A stretch of 48,866 nt of DNA from Candidatus Anaerobiospirillum pullistercoris (GTDB taxonomy: Bacteria; Pseudomonadota; Gammaproteobacteria; Enterobacterales; Succinivibrionaceae). The position numbers were made by a program, and so were the translations under genes. Each line of letters starts with the position of its first letter. Within the stretch, counting starts at the first letter, position 1. Where the stretch lies: NCBI GenBank assembly GCA_019114785.1, contig DXEV01000199.1, positions 1 through 48,866 on the forward strand. Direction: 5' to 3'. Below the pieces are notes generated by a model. The model was given only the letters and a program-made list of their open reading frames with translations, was not told the DNA's origin and did not search any database. Positions 36,237 through 44,762 of the stretch are shown in pieces.

Positions 36237-37688
36237 TTGAATACCTCGGCTCAGCTTGGGCTAAAGCCGCAACGTTGTATGGTAAAAATTCATGAGGTTT
36301 TTAGTACCTCGATTACACTCGATGAAGTAGAACGCGCCAATCAAGAAGCTTCGGCTAAAGCTACTACTGCTCGAAGCGCGTCTGCAAACGGTGGCGTGGG
36401 TACTTTTGGTGGCTATGATGCTGCTCAGCGTGCTCCTGTGCGTCTGTGCCATGCCAGCACTATCCTGCCTTTAAAGCATGAGCGTGATCACCATGCCTTC
36501 ATTCCATTTAGCCCTATGCTCTGTGCTTTCTATGCCGGTGGCGATCAGGGTATGGGTGATACCTCGGTGTATGTGGTGCATATCGGTGCCGATGGTTGCC
36601 ACTCCTTAGTTCAGAAACTCGATTGCCCACAACGTAACCAAAAAGCCAATTGCACCCCAGTGCTCTTCTACTTAAATCAAGGTGCCGAAGCACGTGCCTT
36701 GCGTGAGCAAAGCGGCAAAGCTCTGCATGAGCTTGAGGCCGGTAATTTTAAGACCACCGTTAACGACATCGTATCTGAGGCTAAAGCCAAGGCTGAGGAT
36801 ATGAACATGTCACCAGCTCAAGTGCGTGGTACCGGTTCAGATGTCATTGCATTGATCTACAAAGCTGCACGTGTGAGTGATCAGTCTTTAAGCTACCTGT
36901 CTCTGAGCTTTAACGATGGTAAGTCTTTTGTGAAGCCACGTCGTTTAGTAGAGTGCAGCCCAAGCCAAAGCCGTGGTCCAGTGCGTACTAAGCCTTTCAT
37001 GATCCGTAAAGGCCCTTATGCTGGTCGTGTGCTCTTCCCAAGCTCCGTGGATAATGATGAGGGTGTAGCTTTTGCTGATTACACCGACGATGATCTGCGC
37101 ACTTTAAATCAAAGCAATGAGATCACACCAAGCGCCTCGCAAAAGGCTAAAGCAGCCGAGGCCAAGGTCAGCTTAGTTCAAGGTGTAGTGCAGGCTACAC
37201 TGTATGAGGATTTAGGTGCCCATGCTCTGCCAGGTTCAGAGATGGAAAAGCTCTCGGCTGAAAAGCAAGACAAGAAGTACTCTATTGTGCACATGCTGAT
37301 GAGTGCTAGTGGTGCTCAGGTATACCAAGCCGACAGTCTGGATGCCGGTGCCTCTTGGGGTGAGCCTTATCCATTGCCTTTGGTTAACTGCAATGCCGCT
37401 ATTGATGCTGTGACTTACATGAATCACTTGATCTGCTGTGGTCGTCTCATTGCCTGCGACAGTGAGGATGTGAGTGCAGTGGATACCAGCAAGAATGCAC
37501 CTTTAGCTTTGTATATTTCCGCAGATGGTCATCACTTTAAGGAATTACTGCGCTTAGAGGATGACGAGAACGGTATCTTTACCTCACCATATCTGCAAAT
37601 TGACCGTCGTCATAACCTGCTTTATATCAGCTACACGGATCATCGTAAGGCCATTAAGATCCGTATCTTCCGTCTGCTGAGCGACTAG
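36237..37688 (+). CDS. Sialidase-fold (BNR/Asp-box) protein, cytoplasmic
   Basis: The product is 483 residues from a TTG at 36237, chosen because AGGATGGAG lies eight bases upstream. An ATG at 36279 is the alternative and lacks a ribosome-binding site. The six-bladed sialidase-like pattern is suggested by CHASTILPLKHERDHHAFIPF, RGPVRTKPFMIRKGPYAGRVLFPSS and SPYLQIDRRHNLLYISYTDHRKAIKI. Three Asp-box motifs are seen: SFNDGKSF (about 224), SLDAGASW (about 367) and SADGHHF (about 428). This fits the BNR_2 exo-alpha-sialidase-like family. There is no signal peptide. A cytoplasmic enzyme would act on imported sialic-acid or other glycosides, or be a non-hydrolytic relative. A low-complexity insert follows residue 35. 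It stands alone between the gene desert and the flagellar cluster. Substrate unknown. Confidence 0.75.
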   Translation: MNTSAQLGLKPQRCMVKIHEVFSTSITLDEVERANQEASAKATTARSASANGGVGTFGGYDAAQRAPVRLCHASTILPLKHERDHHAFIPFSPMLCAFYAGGDQGMGDTSVYVVHIGADGCHSLVQKLDCPQRNQKANCTPVLFYLNQGAEARALREQSGKALHELEAGNFKTTVNDIVSEAKAKAEDMNMSPAQVRGTGSDVIALIYKAARVSDQSLSYLSLSFNDGKSFVKPRRLVECSPSQSRGPVRTKPFMIRKGPYAGRVLFPSSVDNDEGVAFADYTDDDLRTLNQSNEITPSASQKAKAAEAKVSLVQGVVQATLYEDLGAHALPGSEMEKLSAEKQDKKYSIVHMLMSASGAQVYQADSLDAGASWGEPYPLPLVNCNAAIDAVTYMNHLICCGRLIACDSEDVSAVDTSKNAPLALYISADGHHFKELLRLEDDENGIFTSPYLQIDRRHNLLYISYTDHRKAIKIRIFRLLSD

Positions 37689-37787
37689 TGAGGCCATTGC
37701 GTCGCAGTAAGCAGATCTTAAATTTGGCTAGAGCTAAGCTCACGAGCTGATGAGCTCACATGTGCTCACAAGCTCACTAGCTCACGA

Positions 37788-37817
37788 TACGCCCTGCATT
37801 TCTGTGGGGCGTATTTG
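37788..37817 (+). terminator. probable terminator of the sialidase-fold gene
   Basis: An 8-bp stem (ATACGCCC 37788-37795 with GGGCGTAT 37807-37814) and an 11-base loop are followed by a short T-run (TTT including the arm end). The T-run is weak. Confidence 0.5.
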
Positions 37818-38530
37818 CCTGTGCCCCCGCAAAGTCTCTCGCCTGCTGCAGCTGCTGCTCTGCGAGAGCCTAGTGCGCTTAGTGCACTTAGTGGCCTTAG
37901 AAGATCTGAGTGTTGAGCTAGTTTGCAGTGTTGTTGTGATTGTTCTGTGGCAGTGCAGTTTGCTAGGTAAGATCTGCCTTTCCTGTGGGTTCAGGCTACA
38001 TATTTGCGGCAATTTTTTGTGCTTGGCCTTATTTTTGCGGCGCGCGTGTAGCTGCTTTTCTGGCAATTAGCTGCCTATTACTCTCACAAAACAGATATAA
38101 TGCGCGATTTAGAGCAATTTGCGTGACCCTTACTGGTCAAGAGTGATTGGCTTTGCCTGCAAAAGCATGGCTTAAAAGTAATAGAACAGGCGTTCAGGAG
38201 CTGAAACACTAGCGAGGCTAACTCTAGTTAGATCCTGTTGTCCTGTATTCTTAGCGTTTTTTGCGTATTCTCGTTTTCCTGTATTTTGGCTAAAAAAGCC
38301 TAGCCCGTATCACGGGTGGTTTTATGCGCTGTGGCGCTTAATGTTGGCCAAAAGGGTGAATTTTCTGGAAGCTCCATAGTGCTTTGTTCTGCGCTAAATG
38401 TGAGCTTTTTGAGGAAAATGTTGATGCGCACTGGCGGATTTTGCTATCTGCTCTTGGCGCAAGATCACGCTAGTCTGGCTTATTTAGGCCATAGGTGTGC
38501 TACATGAGCCTTAGTGTAGACTGAGGTGAG

Positions 38531-38546
38531 TGGCATACTTTTTGAC
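38531..38546 (+). promoter_or_regulatory. weak sigma-54-like -24/-12 element upstream of fliE
   Basis: TGGCATACTTTTTGAC has the -24 GG and, ten bases on, GA where consensus has GC. fliE operons of Vibrio and Aeromonas are sigma-54 dependent, which motivates the call. The -12 mismatch makes it tentative. Confidence 0.3.
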
Positions 38547-38601
38547 TTAGATCCCCAGAATTATAGTTTTTCGTCATTTGTTTGACAGGAGCATCAGGGT
38601 C

Positions 38602-39126
38602 ATGGGCATTGAACAGATCGGCAATGATGGTCTTTTAGCGCGCTTTGAGCAGATGAATCAAAGCATGCGGGCCATGAACCAAAATGCACGTGCAATTCAT
38701 TCGGCTTTTCAAAATGATCTGGCAGCAAATGCCAATCAGGTTAATTTTATGAGCGGCGAGAGTGCGGCATTAGCTTTGCGTGAGCAATCTAATGTGAATC
38801 CTGCTGCCCATCAAGCTGCCGCTGGCCTCGGATCTGGCCCTCAGGCTGCTGGTATCAATAATACTTATACCCCTGTTCCAGCTGAGAAGGCCGGTGAAAC
38901 CGTCGGTGAGTTTAAGCAATTATTAACCGATGCTTTTGAGAACGTTAATATCCTCCAAAATGTGGCTGGTGAAATGTCTCAACGCTTTGATGTCGGTGAT
39001 CGCTCGATTACCTTAGCCGATGTCATGATTGCTTCCCAAAAGTCTAGCCTGTCTTTTGAGGCTACCTTGCAGATCCGTAATCGCTTGGTAGAGGCTTATC
39101 AGTCGATCATGCAAATGCAGATTTAG
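38602..39126 (+). CDS. fliE: Flagellar MS-ring/rod junction protein FliE
   Basis: FliE links the MS-ring to the proximal rod of the flagellar basal body. The ATG at 38602 (MGIEQIGNDGLLARF) follows AGGAG by ten bases; an upstream TTG adds eight residues without support. The C-terminal ~75 residues are diagnostic: FKQLLTDAFENVNILQN, RSITLADVMIASQKSSLSFEATLQIRNRLVEAYQSIMQMQI in segments. The total is 174 residues against 104 in E. coli. The excess is an N-terminal/central extension rich in Ala, Asn and Gln (PAAHQAAAGLGSGPQAAG). It is first of the fliEFG block; fliF begins 206 bases later. Confidence 0.93.
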   Translation: MGIEQIGNDGLLARFEQMNQSMRAMNQNARAIHSAFQNDLAANANQVNFMSGESAALALREQSNVNPAAHQAAAGLGSGPQAAGINNTYTPVPAEKAGETVGEFKQLLTDAFENVNILQNVAGEMSQRFDVGDRSITLADVMIASQKSSLSFEATLQIRNRLVEAYQSIMQMQI

Positions 39127-39332
39127 TCGATTTCCCCTAGGCTAGCTTTATGGAGCTAGCTACGCTGAGTTAACTTGGGCTTAGCTAAAAATTTTTCTTT
39201 GTTATCTGCGTCGCCCCATCTCAATTGGGGTTTTGGCGTCTTTAGTTTGGAACTGTTTTTAGCTTATGCTGCGACAAAGGCTCTTTTTTGTTCCCTAGCC
39301 TTTGTGATTACTTTGCTTGTAAAGGATAGAAA

Positions 39333-41315
39333 ATGTCAGACAATTCGTTCCCAGTGGCAGCGGCCCCAAATCAGCAGGAGTCGAGTACGGCTCTTGTTGA
39401 TCCAGCCACAACAGCCCCTGGGGCAAACAATGCTGCAGGCGCAGCTGGCAGTGGTTCAGCTTCTAATCAGGCACAGGCTAGTGCTCAAACTGGTGGTGCC
39501 CAAGCTGATTCTTCTTATTTTGATGAAGATGACAGCAATCGTATTGGTGGTACTGTGGGCAACACAGTCAACTCCATTCCGACTGCTACCTCCTTCAGAG
39601 GTCGTGTTAACGAATTTGTCCACAACGGTGAGATCTTAAGAAAGCTCATTATTTTGGGCTTCTTAGTACTCTTCTTAACCGGTGCGGTGTTTGGCTTACT
39701 GTCTTTACAGGCTAGCAATGAGGCAGCTTCACAGCGCTCTCTTGGTCGTTACTCTCCTGAGGAGATTGGCCCTGTACTCGATTTCTTAAGCGTACAAGGA
39801 TTCAACTACTCCATTCGTGGCGATTCGGTGCTGGTGCCAGTTGAGGACTATGAGCGTGTGCGTGAGGCCATGCTGCGTAATGGCGTGGCTGTAAACAAGA
39901 TTGCCGAGCAAGATGCACTGATCATGCAGGACAATGGCTTTGGTGTCTCGCAGCGCTTAGAAGGTGAGCGTATCAAGCACAGCCGTGAAATGCAGCTGGC
40001 TCGTGCCATCGAGCGTATCGATGGTGTGGAGCACGCTACCGTCTTATTAGCTATTCCACGTGATAACGTCTTTGCCCGTACACAGCAAAGACCATCTGCT
40101 GCGGTGGTGGTAACTTTACAAAACGGCGCTTATTTGACGCCAGAGAATGTAAATTCCATTCGCTTTACCGTCGCTTCCTCTGTGCATAACCTGTTGGTAA
40201 AAGACGTGACTGTGACCGATCAGCACGGCCGTTTACTCAGTGCACAGACTGCTAACAACACCTCAGATGACCGCATGCAGCGCGAGTTTGAGATGCGCAC
40301 CTTACGTGAGGCTCAGTATCGTGACAAGTTAGACTCGATCCTGCGTCCAATGTTAGGTGAAGGCAATTACTCGGCTGAAGTGGATGTCACCTTAGATACC
40401 ACTGTTGAGGAAGAGACTCGTCAGTTCTTTAATCCAGAAAATCAGGCCGTGCGCTCTGAGACTTTACGTGAAGAGCGTGGAAACAACGATCAAGGCTCGC
40501 CATATGGTGTTCCTGGTTCGCTTTCCAACCAGCCTCCAGCTAATGCCACTATTCCACAACAGCTGAGAACTGGTACTGCCACGGAAGAGACTGCCCAAGC
40601 CCAGCAAAACGAAAATCGTGAGGCTGTGCGTAACTATGAAGTGGACACCACCGTGCGTCACACTATCCGTCCTTCCAACTTAGTGCAGCGCTTAACAGTT
40701 TCGGTGGCCGTGGACAATGTGCGTCAGACTTCTGATGACGGTGCTGTTACTTATGTTCCTCGTAGCCAAGAGGACTTAGACAAGATTGCTGATTTAGTTC
40801 GTGGCGGCTTAGGCTTAGATGAGCGCCGTGGTGACTTTGTGATGGTGGAGAATGTCGCCTTCCCTCACGACGATGCCCAGCCTGCTCTGCCTTGGTGGCA
40901 ACAAGAGGCCTTCTTACGCATTCTGCGTATCGGTGGTGCCGTCCTCATCATCCTGTTCTTAGTGGTCTTCGTGGTACGTCCAATGATCAACCGCTTACTG
41001 CGTGGTCGTACTCCTGAGGATGCTGAGCTTGAGCATCAGTTAGAGCTTGATAACGGCTCGGCTTTAGGTGGTGAAGATGATCTCAACCTGATCGCCGCCC
41101 AGAATGAGCTCAACGATCAGATCTACAACATCAACCGTGAGGGTGGCATTGAGTTACCTAACCTGCATCGTGATGAGGATCTGCTCAATGCTGTTCGTAC
41201 CTTAGTGTCGAATGAGCCTCAGTTATCGGCTGAAGTGTTACGTGATTGGATTAACTCCGATATGCGTGACAAGAAGGACAAGAAGAAAGCAAATAAAGCC
41301 TCTAGCGGCTTATAG
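39333..41315 (+). CDS. fliF: Flagellar MS-ring protein FliF
   Basis: FliF forms the inner-membrane MS-ring on which the flagellum is built. The product is 660 residues, longer than E. coli FliF (552), because of an Ala/Ser/Gln-rich N-terminus of about 85 residues. The first transmembrane helix is LIILGFLVLFLTGAVFGLL (about 107-125). The ring-building motifs follow: YSPEEIGPVLDFL, SVLVPVEDYERVREAML, QRLEGERIKHSREMQLARAI, VEHATVLLAIPRDNVFAR and PSAAVVVTL. The second helix is ILRIGGAVLIILFLVVFVV (about 530-548). The cytoplasmic end LNAVRTLVSNEPQLSAEVLRDWI is the FliG-binding tail. AAAGGA before the ATG is the ribosome-binding site. Confidence 0.96.
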   Translation: MSDNSFPVAAAPNQQESSTALVDPATTAPGANNAAGAAGSGSASNQAQASAQTGGAQADSSYFDEDDSNRIGGTVGNTVNSIPTATSFRGRVNEFVHNGEILRKLIILGFLVLFLTGAVFGLLSLQASNEAASQRSLGRYSPEEIGPVLDFLSVQGFNYSIRGDSVLVPVEDYERVREAMLRNGVAVNKIAEQDALIMQDNGFGVSQRLEGERIKHSREMQLARAIERIDGVEHATVLLAIPRDNVFARTQQRPSAAVVVTLQNGAYLTPENVNSIRFTVASSVHNLLVKDVTVTDQHGRLLSAQTANNTSDDRMQREFEMRTLREAQYRDKLDSILRPMLGEGNYSAEVDVTLDTTVEEETRQFFNPENQAVRSETLREERGNNDQGSPYGVPGSLSNQPPANATIPQQLRTGTATEETAQAQQNENREAVRNYEVDTTVRHTIRPSNLVQRLTVSVAVDNVRQTSDDGAVTYVPRSQEDLDKIADLVRGGLGLDERRGDFVMVENVAFPHDDAQPALPWWQQEAFLRILRIGGAVLIILFLVVFVVRPMINRLLRGRTPEDAELEHQLELDNGSALGGEDDLNLIAAQNELNDQIYNINREGGIELPNLHRDEDLLNAVRTLVSNEPQLSAEVLRDWINSDMRDKKDKKKANKASSGL

Positions 41316-41503
41316 TTTTACCGGCTTCAGTGGTGAGGTGGTGGCGCTCTAAAAGCAAGGGAACGCTGTTTAGAGTCAAAAGCATTCAGGGCTCTATCCT
41401 CCTGACTGCATGGCAACCATCTCATTGCTGAAGCCTTTTTCTTTTTGCTGATGGCAGGCTTGAGGCCGCTAATTTTCAGATTTCTTTTTTGAGGTTTTTG
41501 GGT

Positions 41504-42607
41504 ATGTCAGATCGTGCAATGATGCGTCAGGCAGGCGCATATCCCCAAATGCAACAGTCCTCGAGCAATGGTCTAGAGCTGACCGATGACGAGAAAATGG
41601 CTCTAGAGAAGCTGTCGGGTATTGATAAGGCTGCTATCTTGATGCTGTCGCTGTCCGAGGATGATGCCGCAGCTCTGTTCCGTAACTTGCAGCCAAAGCA
41701 AGTGCAAAAGCTTGGTATTCGCATGGCCGAGCTAGAGGACTTCAATCAAGATAGCGTGAACGCTGTTCATAAGACTTTCCTGACTAACATCACCAAGCAC
41801 TCGAACATTGGCTTAGGTTCTTCGGACTTCGTGAAGAACGCCTTAGTTGCTGCCTTAGGTGAAGATAAGGCTAACAACTTAGTCGATCAGATCTCTATGG
41901 GCAGTGGCTCCCATGGCTTGGATTCCTTAAAGTGGATGGATGCCCGTCAGGTGGCCACCATTATCCAAAACGAGCACCCTCAGATTCAGACTATTGTGCT
42001 GTCTTACCTTGACCCAGAGCAGTCAGCTCAGATCTTGAGTCAATTCCCTGAGACAGTACGTTTGGATCTCATTATGCGTATTGCTACCTTGGAAGAGGTG
42101 CAACCTGCCGCTTTACAAGAGTTGAATGAGATCATGGAAAAGCAATTTGCTGGTTCTGCCGGTACACAAACGGCCAAGATTGGTGGTTTAAAGTCGGCTG
42201 CCAATATCATGAACTACTTGGACAACAACACCGAGACCCAACTTATGGACGCCATTCAGGCACAGGACAAAGAGATGGGCCAACAGATCCAAGACCTCAT
42301 GTTCGTGTTCGAGAATCTTGGTGGTGTGGACGACCGCTCGATCCAGCTGCTGGTGCGCGAAGTTCCTTCGGACGTATTGGAAAAGGCCCTCAAGGGTGCC
42401 GACGAAAACCTACGCGAGAAGTTCTACCAAAACATGTCTACTCGTGCTCGCGAGGCCCTCAAGGAAGATCTGGAGTCCATGGGCCCAACCAAGATCTCCG
42501 ACGTGGAAGCCGCACAAAAGGAAATTCTGGCTATTGCCCACAAGTTGGCCGATGCCGGTCAGATCGTGCTGTCGCGTGGCGGTGGCAACGACGACTTCAT
42601 CGAGTAG
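41504..42607 (+). CDS. fliG: Flagellar motor switch protein FliG
   Basis: FliG sits on the MS-ring, transmits torque from MotA and takes part in switching. The ATG at 41504 (MSDRAMMRQAG) follows GAGG by nine bases; an upstream start adds five residues. The product is 367 residues (E. coli 331), the surplus being about 30 N-terminal residues. FliG-N begins at LSGIDKAAILMLSLSEDDAA. The middle domain contains the conserved EHPQ motif (NEHPQIQTIVLSYL). FliG-C holds the torque helix region VFENLGGVDDRSIQLLVREV with its Asp-Asp-Arg and Arg charges conserved. It is followed by a terminator rather than directly by fliH, unlike in E. coli. Confidence 0.96.
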   Translation: MSDRAMMRQAGAYPQMQQSSSNGLELTDDEKMALEKLSGIDKAAILMLSLSEDDAAALFRNLQPKQVQKLGIRMAELEDFNQDSVNAVHKTFLTNITKHSNIGLGSSDFVKNALVAALGEDKANNLVDQISMGSGSHGLDSLKWMDARQVATIIQNEHPQIQTIVLSYLDPEQSAQILSQFPETVRLDLIMRIATLEEVQPAALQELNEIMEKQFAGSAGTQTAKIGGLKSAANIMNYLDNNTETQLMDAIQAQDKEMGQQIQDLMFVFENLGGVDDRSIQLLVREVPSDVLEKALKGADENLREKFYQNMSTRAREALKEDLESMGPTKISDVEAAQKEILAIAHKLADAGQIVLSRGGGNDDFIE

Positions 42608-42719
42608 TCTTTGCTGGTTTTGAGGCGCAAATACTACCTCTAAGCGCTAGCTATACAGCTAGCGCCTTACGCCAGTGGGCGCTTGCGCTAGCGAGCGCTT
42701 CGCGCCAGAGCTATCTGAT

Positions 42720-42757
42720 CCCCACCACCTTGCAGAGCGCAGGGAGTGGGGTTTTTT
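42720..42757 (+). terminator. intrinsic terminator after fliG
   Basis: CCCCAC (42720-42725) pairs with GTGGGG (42746-42751), with further inner pairing, and six T follow immediately (42752-42757), then GTTTTT. A textbook terminator inside a normally continuous fli operon. Confidence 0.8.
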
Positions 42758-42789
42758 GTTTTTAGATGGCTTAAGTTGGCTGGTTTTTC

Positions 42790-42818
42790 TAGGCAGAATC
42801 ATTAAAAATCAATAGAAT
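42790..42818 (+). promoter_or_regulatory. candidate promoter for fliH-fliI
   Basis: TAGGCA (42790-42795, 4 of 6) and TAGAAT (42813-42818, 5 of 6) are separated by 17 bases, downstream of the fliG terminator. Plausible by position; not strong by sequence. Confidence 0.35.
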
Positions 42819-43154
42819 GAGGGAAAACCTCAGGGTGTGTTTGGCCCAGCTGTTGCACCTGTAACTAAGATCAGTGCTTTTGTTTTGCCCTGCGCACAAG
42901 CGCTAGGCTGTTTCTTAGTCTAGAGAAAACAGGAGCAATCTGACTGAAGGATCCTACTGGTAGCCTGCTAGGATCAAGCTTGCATGTAATGGTTTTTGCT
43001 GTTGCGTCTCTTCTAATTTGTCTGATTCATCAGGCTGGTTTGAGCTCTTAGACTGCCCTTGCTGCTTTGTTGCAGTGCTGCTTTATCGCAGCAAGAGATG
43101 CAGTAATTTGTGAGTGCTCAAGCTGAGCTTATGCGATTGTTTGGAGTTTTTTAA

Positions 43155-44660
43155 ATGGCCGATCATGAAGCTTTTGGAGATATGAACGCCAAAATCGATC
43201 CAAATCGAGTGGTGACTTCAGTCAAAGACGACAATCGCGTTCCTGAATATAGAGAAGTTACCATCGTCAATGGTGAAGCTGCCCAAAGCTTTACCCCATT
43301 GCAATGGCCTTTATTTGATGATGGTAAGCCAATTACCACTAATGCTATTGGCTATGAGGTGGGTGGCTACTTTAAGAGACACCAAGAGGCGATGCGCCTT
43401 GCCAAAGTTGAAGCAGAGCGTAAAGCTGAAGAAGAGCGCTTAGCTGCTGAAGCAGCCGCAAAGAAAGCAGCTGAAGAAGAGGCGGCAGCTGCCGAGAAAG
43501 AAAAAGCTAATGCTATTAGCCTTGAAGAATTAGAGGCCATGCGTAATGCCGCGCGCAAAGAGGGTTATACCGAAGGTGCAGCTCGTGGCCATGAGGAGGG
43601 CTATCAAAAAGGCTTTGAGCAAGGTAAAGCCGATGGCTTTAACCAAGGCCAACAAGACGGCATGGCTCAGGGCTACCAAGATGGCTTCCGCCAAGGTCGT
43701 GATGAGGGCTTTACTAAGGGCCAAGAAGCTGGTTTAGCCTCGGGTACAGATATCGTGACCACCCAAGCCGATCGCTTCCGTCATCTTGCCGATATGCTGG
43801 CGCAACCACTGCGTGAGGTGGATGAGCAAGTCACCGATGAGCTGGTGTATCTGGTTTCGCGCATGGTCAAGGTGATCATTAAGCGTGAGATCAAAGGCGA
43901 TGTCGAGTTCTTAAAGCAAGGCATTGAAAAGTGTGTCTCGCTGTTGCCAGAGGCCAAAGATGGCGTCGAGGTTGAGCTTTCAGAAAGCGATTATGCCTTA
44001 ATCCTTGCCTCCGTAGGTAAGGACTATATGCAAGCACAGAACTGGCATGTCATCCCATCTACCTCAGTGCAAGATGGCGATATTGTGGTTAACACTAAGC
44101 TGAGCTCCGCTCAATGGCGTATTGATGATCGTATCGATGCCTTAATTAGTGATTTCTTAACCGGAGCAGCTGATGCTGTCGCCTCTGCTCGTAAGGAAAG
44201 CATTGAAGGCTGCCCAGAGTTTGATGAACAGCCAAAACAGCAGTTGATCCCACCACGCGACATCTTAAACATGTCGGATCGTATTGCTAAGAATATGGCA
44301 GCAATGGCTCCGCAACCTCCTAAATTCGAGCCTGCTGCTGGTGATGGTGCAGCTGCGGAAGCTGCTAAGGGTATTGGTACCTTAGCACCAGAAAGTGCAG
44401 GTGTGGACTTTGGTGATGCCTTTGATCCTGATGCAGCCGAGATCCATGATGCTACGCTGCGCTCACAAACAGATGAAGCCTTAGCCGCTAACGCCTTTTC
44501 GATTGACCAAGGTTCAGGGCCTAAGCTGCAAGGCGTAGAGTTTAATACTGCGGCTATTGATGCTGCTAAGGCAGATGCTGAGGCTCATGGTGTTACGCCA
44601 CCACCAAGCATTGCCGAGCAAGCAGCAGCTGCCGCCGCCGCTGAGACCAAGCATGCTTAG
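43155..44660 (+). CDS. fliH: Flagellar assembly protein FliH (extended)
   Basis: FliH regulates the export ATPase FliI and ties it to the C-ring. The product is 501 residues, about twice E. coli FliH (228). An Ala/Glu/Lys coiled coil (about 75-125) leads into the hallmark GxxxG helix (about 135-200: EGYTEGAARGHEEGYQKG, then similar Gly-every-four repeats, Gln-rich). The C-terminal FliI-binding domain is VSRMVKVIIKREIKGDVEFL with LPEAKDGVEVELSESDYALI and WRIDDRIDALISDFL. After about residue 345 comes an unusual Ala/Pro/Asp-rich tail of about 150 residues. It is followed by fliI after 102 bases, with a small hairpin between them. Confidence 0.93.
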   Translation: MADHEAFGDMNAKIDPNRVVTSVKDDNRVPEYREVTIVNGEAAQSFTPLQWPLFDDGKPITTNAIGYEVGGYFKRHQEAMRLAKVEAERKAEEERLAAEAAAKKAAEEEAAAAEKEKANAISLEELEAMRNAARKEGYTEGAARGHEEGYQKGFEQGKADGFNQGQQDGMAQGYQDGFRQGRDEGFTKGQEAGLASGTDIVTTQADRFRHLADMLAQPLREVDEQVTDELVYLVSRMVKVIIKREIKGDVEFLKQGIEKCVSLLPEAKDGVEVELSESDYALILASVGKDYMQAQNWHVIPSTSVQDGDIVVNTKLSSAQWRIDDRIDALISDFLTGAADAVASARKESIEGCPEFDEQPKQQLIPPRDILNMSDRIAKNMAAMAPQPPKFEPAAGDGAAAEAAKGIGTLAPESAGVDFGDAFDPDAAEIHDATLRSQTDEALAANAFSIDQGSGPKLQGVEFNTAAIDAAKADAEAHGVTPPPSIAEQAAAAAAAETKHA

Positions 44661-44707
44661 AGCACCTATTTAGGTGCGTAACCTCAGCAGTACACCCTCT
44701 GACGGTT

Positions 44708-44727
44708 AGACCTGTCGGTCTGTTTTT
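44708..44727 (+). other. small hairpin with T-run between fliH and fliI
   Basis: AGACC (44708-44712) pairs with GGTCT (44717-44721) around TGTC, followed by G and five T. The 5-6 bp stem is too short to be a confident terminator; partial attenuation is possible. Confidence 0.3.
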
Positions 44728-44762
44728 GGAGCTTTGAGAGCAGAGCACGGTTTTTTTTGGTT

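Larger units (their letters stand above)
37689..38601 (+). other. 0.9-kb spacer between the sialidase-fold gene and fliE
   Basis: It begins with an array of GAGCTC/AGCTCAC words (about 37735-37787), then a terminator hairpin (37788-37817). The rest holds short unconvincing frames and a CCCGT/ACGGG hairpin (38304-38316), with the fliE promoter candidate at the end. No gene is seen. Confidence 0.5.
42608..43154 (+). other. fliG-fliH spacer (547 bases)
   Basis: It begins with a GCTAGCGC/AGCGCT-rich stretch (42640-42710), then a strong terminator, then a possible promoter (42790-42818) with a GAGG/CCTC mini-hairpin just after it. No gene is seen. The fliH start has no strong ribosome-binding site (TTGGAG at 43140-43145 is the best). 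Confidence 0.6.

Noticed and set aside
37750-38070. Overlapping open frames on both strands after the sialidase-fold gene
   Set aside because: They start inside the GAGCTC array and terminator, have no ribosome-binding site and are Leu/Cys/Arg-rich in a way typical of non-coding frames.
37811-38601. Cyclic-di-GMP riboswitch upstream of fliE
   Set aside because: I looked for the conserved GEMM core words and did not find them.
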